Assembly (NCBI RefSeq): GCF_052857255.1
Contig: NC_135505.1
Span: forward strand, 140,466,343-140,530,342
Source of the DNA: Amblyomma americanum
Taxonomy: Eukaryota > Arthropoda > Arachnida > Ixodida > Ixodidae
Length of the DNA stretch: 64,000 bases
Direction of reading: 5' to 3'
The notes beneath the pieces were generated by a model. It was not told the origin of the DNA, did no database searches, and worked only from the letters and a program-made list of their open reading frames with translations. Of the stretch, positions 58,517 through 64,000 are shown piece by piece (position 1 is the stretch's first letter; each line of letters starts with the position of its first letter). Both the position numbers and the translations under genes were made by a program.

Positions 58517-61500
58517 GTAAGTGTGAGAATGACAGATAATGTTGAAGTAGATGTGATGACAAAACATATATGTTGTGTGTGTTCGTGCTTTGTCTTGTTG
58601 CTATTCGTCTTTTACGAAATGTTTTGACTGATCAGTTGTCTTTTATGCAGTTGTAGCGCCACCTACTCAATGCTGCATAATTAGGACATGTGATGCATTT
58701 TAAATAACTAAATAAATAAAACCTTATGCCAGAAGCAGAGCTTGTTCAAGCAGCTGAATTGTGTGCATTGTGTATGTGGGCTAGAGAGCTTTAAAAAAGA
58801 AAGCCTGTAGTATGAGCACTTTATGTTGTGAAGAGTATTTACAAATCAGATTTCAGATGTGCTCACCAAGTTGTGTTTTTTTTATTTTTTAGCTACCACT
58901 TTATTGATGTGCAAGCGAAGATTACAGAAATTTCAGAGGAATATTTGATAATTAAATTAAACTAGTGCAGAAAGTTTGAGAAAGCTGCTGTCTATTGTAT
59001 TATGATCGACTTTCATCATGATTGCCATTGCAGTTCCAACTAACTAATGTTACCTCTAGCTAGTCGTCTTTTTGCTATTTTAAAATTGAATAAACAAAAT
59101 TCTAGTTATGCACTCATTCTCTGTTGATGTCAGCTTGTATCTATAGGCATGCTCTGATAGTATTGTTAGTTTAATACTATTTTATAAGATGTAGTCAAAA
59201 GGGACAGCTCTAGTTGTGGCATCTCTTGAAGCTACATTTAATGGCAGTCAAGGAAGGCTACTGGACCTGATTAGTGACTGTGCATCAGCTTTGTGTACTG
59301 TCCGAAGTTTTGCTTTAGTATTATTTCTGCGAAGGTCTTCGTGACCAAATGCTGCCACAGGGTGTTCACTGCAAGAGGTTTTTAGGGGGTGTCCACTTGA
59401 TACAATGTTAGGAAAGTGTTAAATATATTGACAATGGGGCAGCATCCTGTAAGAATTAGGGGAAGAATGCGTCGAGTTGTTTCTATGGGCCAAACTGCAC
59501 ATTGTATATCGACTCATTATGGCATAGTCATGGTGTGCTACCAGACTCATCGGTAACATGTTCTCATAAAGCTAAAACTCTCCAATGTTATAATTAGTGC
59601 CACTGACTGCTTTGATTTCTTTCTAGTGAAGCTGGGTGGATGCTTACTGTTTCAACATTGTGTGTGGATGCTTAGCATGCACATTTTTTGTTAGCATATT
59701 CCATGCTATACTGCTAACAGTAATGATGCTTAACTTCAGACCAGATAAACTATGCGTGCTGAATGTATTTAGGGTATTTTCAAACATTGGTGTGCTAGTA
59801 CTGAAGCTGTGCAAGGTGTTAAAAGCAAAATTTTTTAAAGTACTCAGAACTTTTGTTTAAACAAGAGTTTGTATGTTAAGGATAGTTAAAGCCTAATTTA
59901 ATGGCCAAACGAATTAAAAACTCTCATACCGTTCATTAAGGTGCCTAGAATGCGTATAGGCTGGTTTGAATGCAAATAGCATCATGTAAAATTTTTTTAC
60001 TGCGTGCTGAAATGTTGTTTGATGACTTTGTAAAATGCATCATGTTTTCTTCCTTCCCTCTTTTTCTGTTTCTCTCCTTTTTCATACACAGCCTCCTCCT
60101 TGTAAGCATTGAACAGCTCTCGTGCAGTTTTCATTTTTTGATGCTTGCACCTTTCATTTTTTTACTTACTCTGAAACATGTTTTTTCTCAAAATTTCTGA
60201 CTTACTGATACTGTGAGGAAAAGGTTACGGGTCATTTGTTGGTAATTCAAAAATAAAAAAGGTATTTAAACTGCAGCTATTATTAGGAGTGATTTATGGC
60301 AACACCATATATCACAGTGCGTCAGAAGCGGGCTTGCTTTGTGTAGTGCTTCTGTAACTGTAAGAAGCCAGGCATCAAGACCCGCACCTAATTAGTATTT
60401 GGCTCAAGTATGTAAATCGACCGTCATTTTTTTTACCTTTCCTAGCTTGTAATGGCTTCCATTTTCAAAGTAAGCAGCCTCTAAAGCACTGGAACGCTGT
60501 AATCTGACAGGTCAGGTAAACTCTCTGTGTCCTCAACGTTCATTTAATTCGTAATGTAATATGTGTCAGTGCTGTGAAGCCAACATTTTGACATTGCTTG
60601 GGAATGCGTGTAGCGACACTGTTGTCGTTCTTGCCTGTCGCAGCTACATCGATGAACATGGGAGTCAGCTCGCCCGCCAGCCTTCCCGGGAGTTCATGGA
60701 AGTCTTGGAAACGATCCATCAGTCAAAGTTCTACACTCCAGACCCTTCGAAGGCCTGCCTCTTTATTCCCTCATTGGATGTGCTCAGCCAGGATGGCCTG
60801 AATTTGAATGCTGTTTCCCAGATTCTCAACTCGCTGCCATAGTAAGCATTGCATGTTGTTCAGCGTAGCTTGAGAACCTTGGTAATTAGAGGTCAAGTTA
60901 GAGATCAAGTCGGTGGTGTAGGCCCTAATTGCTCCCGACAGCGTTGTACGAATGACAGTTGGAAAGAAGCGTTTATTGTTACGTCACGGGAAATGGCAGG
61001 TGTTCGTTTCGATTGACCTCGATTTGCCGGCCATGCTCGGCTAATGCGTAGGTGCCAAAGCCGAGAGTGGCAGGGATAGGAAATGCTCTGTCTGCCTACT
61101 ATGGAAGGTGGTGGCTTCAAGCGCTTTGGTTCACATTACTGGTGGTGTTGATTATTGAGGCTCCGATATCGACATGGATTGGGGCATTACTGTGAAGTAT
61201 TGCTTGGTGACGAGTTGCAACCCAACACAAACATCCATTGTAAAAAATGTTGTGGAGCAAATTTTACCACAAATTTAGTCCACTGCAAGTAAGCGATGGT
61301 CTTTTGTAACCGGGTCGGTTGAAACAGAAACATGTTGGATTTAAAGTTTGTGATGGCCAAACAAAATTAGTCAATGTCTGTAATATCCAGCTGTTCGTTT
61401 TATCTGGATCCATTGTAACGAATGTCAACTGTACTCTTAAAACAAATTATTCAGCAATATTGTTTACGAACATTTCACTTTATCAGTTCGTTTCCATGTT

Positions 61501-63961
61501 CGCTTGAAAAAGGTCGAAACTATGTGATTTTTCACTCTCTGCAGCTTCTTTTTTTTCTTGGCTTTTTAAGGAGTCAAAAATGAAGTAAGAAGTAATTTTG
61601 TTTCTTGCAAAGTGAAACACTCGTTTTATGCCACAGAATTCTCCATATTTTTTTCACTCCGTAGTTTATTCTGCAGTAAAAAGATGTGAGTATATCATTG
61701 GAAAATGACGTTTGACTGATCTTGTTGCCTTTTGTGCAGCTGGAACAATGGCACAAACCATTTGCTCTTCAACATGCTTCCCGGAACGTCACCGAGCTAT
61801 GCAACATCCCTTGAAGTCAACACCGCAGAGGCACTGGTTGCTGGCGGCGGATTTGACTCGTGGACTTTCCGCAGGTCCCACGATGTCGGCATTCCTGTGT
61901 TTAACCCAGCCAGATATCATCTCGATCCATCACTTGCAAAGAGGTATATCGCTGGGCTTGCTTGTCAAAGTGTATATGTACGAATTATTGCCAATGCTAC
62001 CACTACTACGACTGCTGTTAGTACTGTAAATAATAATAATAATAATAATATTAGAGGAGGTATACTTCAACTTACATTTGGAGTCAACTTTTTTTTGGCC
62101 AATGAGGGGCGAGAGCTTTGGGGTCGACTCATATGCGGCAATGTACCATATACATTCCTCGTTATGACCTTTGCAGAGTTTTTTTTAGGACGTGTTCACG
62201 AAATCTCCGCATAATTTACGCACCCCATTTTGAAGCCTTAATTTTAGGAAAAAAAGCTGCACAAATTGCTCGAGTAAATACGGTAATATGTCTCCGAATA
62301 TGTGTATAACACTTAGCCATATACAGCATTGAAGCTGTCTATCTTTTTGCAAAAATGGCCATCCAGTATTGGGAAAGTCGACCTATTTGCGGTTTCTGAG
62401 GCAGGTTTAGCTAAGCCACAGGTATCAAGCACGACGTGCCGATTCTCATTTCTACCGTCGTTGATGGACCTCCACGTGCCAGAAAAAGATTGTCAGGTCA
62501 TACACGCATAATCTCTGACCACGGCAAGCGTCGGGCACCTTGGCATAAACTGGCAGATAACGTCACCTTTAAATATTCTACACAGATCGGTTCCAGTAAA
62601 AAAAATTTTAAGTGCGCACCGTATGCCTGGCTTGTTCGTGATGGCGGTCACTTTCCCAAATGCCCAGCTCTTCCGCTAACCTCCGAAGCATGCATCACGC
62701 CAGGGGCTGAATTACGGAATGATCAAATCACAAACCTATCGAAAACACATCAGTTACCCCGCTGCGATTGTAAGATGTGTCTGCTAGCATATAACGACCA
62801 ATAGAAGCAGGGCTTTTTGACCGTTTTGTGACTGCTTTGAGATTGTGATCTTTCCGTAATTCGGCCCCAGGATCCAAAACTACAAGACCGTTGGCAGTTG
62901 GGATTGCTGCTTTGATAATAGGCCATACTGAGTGCGAAGTGAAGGCACGGAAGTTGCACCTATTTATTGCCTTTCATCACCACCTGCCTGCGACTGCTGC
63001 ACTTAAGTGTGTGTTGTCGCATGGTTGTCAGTATAGTTGCGTGTACCATGATGACTATATAGCCCACTGGAGGTATGTTAGGAGCAAAGTTGATTATTGA
63101 CTACTTCACTATTTGACTGATTATTCACTTAAGCTTAGTCTAGACTGCATTGTGAGCAGTTTTTTTCACAGAAGCAGTGTGTGGTATGAAGAGGAACCTG
63201 CGGGAATTTATAGTTTCAATTTCAGATCATTACTTCATTTCGCTTTGAATCTAAGCTAAAGGACCTTTTTCAGGTAGTAGCTATGAAAAGAAAAATGATA
63301 GGAAGCAATGTCAAAAGACGAGAAGGGGGCGGGATGGGTTAGGGAATTAGCCGCACTTGATGATATTCTCACCGAAATCAAGATTTGTGCTTGAGCAGGG
63401 AGGGTATGTAGTACAAAGCAAATACACCACTGGTTTCTTAAGATAATGGAGTGGTTTCCAAGAGAAAGAAAGCATAGCAGGAGGCAACATAGAGTCAGGT
63501 GGACAGATGAACTTAGAGAGTTTGTGGGCATAGGTTGGCTGGAGATGATGCAGGACACGGGTCAGTTGGCAACTAGTGGTAAAGGCTTTTGTCCTGCATT
63601 GGATGATGATAGTAATGGTGGGTCACCTTTGAGTAGCACCACCTCTGAAGGAAGGCTCTTTTTTTGTTGGTAAGCTTGGACTGAGGAAATGGGAAGGGGG
63701 TGTGTCAAGAAGATTCTCATTAACACTGCTGACTTCGTTTTGCTTTTTCTCACTCATCTGTGTAGGCCTGATCGACCATGGCTGATGATCTCGTCCCAGA
63801 CACACATTCACTTCGAGTTCCGTGCTGAGGTGGCGCTATTGGCTGCAGCACACCACGACGTGCTCAATCTGACCAGCTGCGGACACCATGCCTGGAACGG
63901 CACGAGTGGCAGGTTGCGTTGCCACGGCCACAGACACTACAAGTACCCGGAGGTCTTGACG
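58218..63961 (+). CDS. EXT2: EXT2 (exostosin-2) heparan sulfate polymerase subunit, 5' part
   Basis: Visible coding exons: 58218-58516, 60644-60841, 61740-61943, 63766-63961 (299 residues, about 40% of the usual ~720). Splice phases are 2, 2, 2, 0 and all agree. Residues 13-35 are a hydrophobic signal anchor (VACYVLTAIALIGCALWLF), giving a type II Golgi protein. A stem with CSYYTCFDVYRCG follows, as in human EXT2 (MHTCFDVYRCG), then ACLFIPSLDVL, WNNGTNHLLFNMLPG and LLV/LVAGGGFDSWTFR, all conserved at the start of the GT47 exostosin domain. In the known family, EXT2 forms a complex with EXT1 that elongates heparan sulfate with GlcA and GlcNAc, using UDP-sugars in the Golgi lumen. N-glycosylation sequons NGT, NLT and NGT are present. 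The GT64 domain lies beyond the window. The start ATG has A at -3. Confidence 0.94.
58517..60643 (+). other. EXT2 intron, no internal feature recognised
   Basis: Bounded by GTAAGT and TGTCGCAG. AT-rich, with short frames of up to 76 codons only. No SINE or TIR element was seen. Confidence 0.6.
60644..60841 (+). CDS. EXT2: EXT2 second visible coding exon
   Basis: The acceptor TGCCTGTCGCAG is followed by 198 bp and the donor GTAAGC. It encodes YIDEHGSQLARQPSREFMEV and on to KACLFIPSLDVLSQDGLNLN. Human EXT2 has RACLFVPSIDVLNQNTLRI here. It is symmetric (phase 2 in and out), so skipping it would keep the frame but remove the start of the GT47 domain. Confidence 0.95.
61740..61943 (+). CDS. EXT2: EXT2 third visible coding exon
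   Basis: The acceptor CTTTTGTGCAG is followed by 204 bp, ending at AAAGAG/GTATAT. It completes Tyr166 and encodes WNNGTNHLLFNMLPGTSPSY, then LVAGGGFDSWTFR...GIPVFNP. Human has WDRGTNHLLFNMLPG and LLAGGGFSTWTYR. It is also symmetric (phase 2/2). Confidence 0.96.
62028..62051 (+). repeat. (AAT)n microsatellite in EXT2 intron
   Basis: A short AATAATAATAAT run 85 bases past the third visible EXT2 exon's donor. Confidence 0.85.
62700..62871. mobile_element. 172 bp MITE-like element in EXT2 intron
   Basis: CCAGGGGCTGAATTACGGAA TGATCA at the left is mirrored by TGATCTTTCCGTAATTCGGC CCCAGG at the right (about 23 of 26 positions). Non-coding. No target duplication is clear. Confidence 0.7.
63400..63612 (+). 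pseudogene. LINE ORF2 C-terminal fragment in EXT2 intron
   Basis: The plus frame reads MEWFPRERKHSRRQHRVRWT and on to DELREFVGIGWLEMMQDTGQ, then FCPALDDD. It is the same C-terminal family as 20150-20365 and 21010-21240 (EWIPRE.KRSR..). Only the last ~70 codons and the GATGATGATAG tail are present, on the EXT2 strand. Confidence 0.7.
63766..63961 (+). CDS. EXT2: EXT2 fourth visible coding exon
   Basis: The acceptor CATCTGTGTAG is followed by 196 bp to the donor GTGAGC, leaving phase 0. It completes Arg234 and encodes PDRPWLMISSQTHIHFEFR, then HDVLNLTSCG, RCHGHRHYKYPEVLT. Human aligns as YFLLSSQVGLHPEYR ... RCHKHQVFDYPQVL. The gene continues beyond the right edge. Confidence 0.93.
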
Positions 63962-64000
63962 GTGAGCTCTTCTGGCTGTGGTTTGAAAGTGAGGAGTGAG

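Overview
This window is animal nuclear DNA, most likely from a hard (ixodid) tick. The evidence is intron-containing genes, a high load of tRNA-derived SINEs of the tick Ruka-like type (a family match made from memory), LINE tails, small terminal-inverted-repeat elements and long microsatellites. There is no operon, prophage or CRISPR structure. Most open frames in the window are chance or repeat-derived.

Two genes can be read exon by exon, and they lie head to head. LTO1 (ORAOV1) is complete on the minus strand in five coding exons (56121 down to 44025, 144 codons). It encodes the small deca-GX3 adaptor that works with YAE1 to deliver the ABC protein ABCE1 to the cytosolic iron-sulfur assembly machinery. 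EXT2 (exostosin-2) begins on the plus strand at 58218. Four coding exons (299 residues: membrane anchor, stem and the start of the GT47 domain) are visible before the gene runs off the right edge. The 2.1 kb between the two start regions must hold the promoters and carries one SINE.

The most unusual signal is in the 9.3 kb first intron of LTO1. Three small candidate exons on the LTO1 strand (55417-55461, 53828-53887, 51920-51985) all have lengths divisible by three, AG/GT borders and phase 2 at both ends, so each could be spliced between LTO1 exons 1 and 2 without breaking the frame. Two of them are paralogous: they share an (A/H)PKP.HS.SEEGP..VD core with mostly synonymous differences. They look like duplicated, possibly mutually exclusive, cassette exons, or alternatively part of an unknown nested gene.

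Layout: 1-31 kb is accessory DNA packed with repeats. It holds a LINE 3' end inside a 1.26 kb TIR-bounded unit (1402-2657), several MITE-like elements, SINEs with intact target-site duplications including a SINE nested in a SINE (15740-16382), a (TAA)n tract of about 240 bp, a 0.5 kb inverted repeat pair (19831-21582), a CG/CA/TA compound microsatellite (26280-26488), and two GC-rich islands with promoter-like motifs but no recognised gene. From 31 to 44 kb the DNA is SINE-poor, with a TTAA-flanked MITE and a few diverged SINEs, and no coding exon is recognised. From 44 to 56 kb is LTO1 with its large intron, and from 58 to 64 kb is EXT2. All similarity statements come from reading the sequence and recalling families; no search was run.
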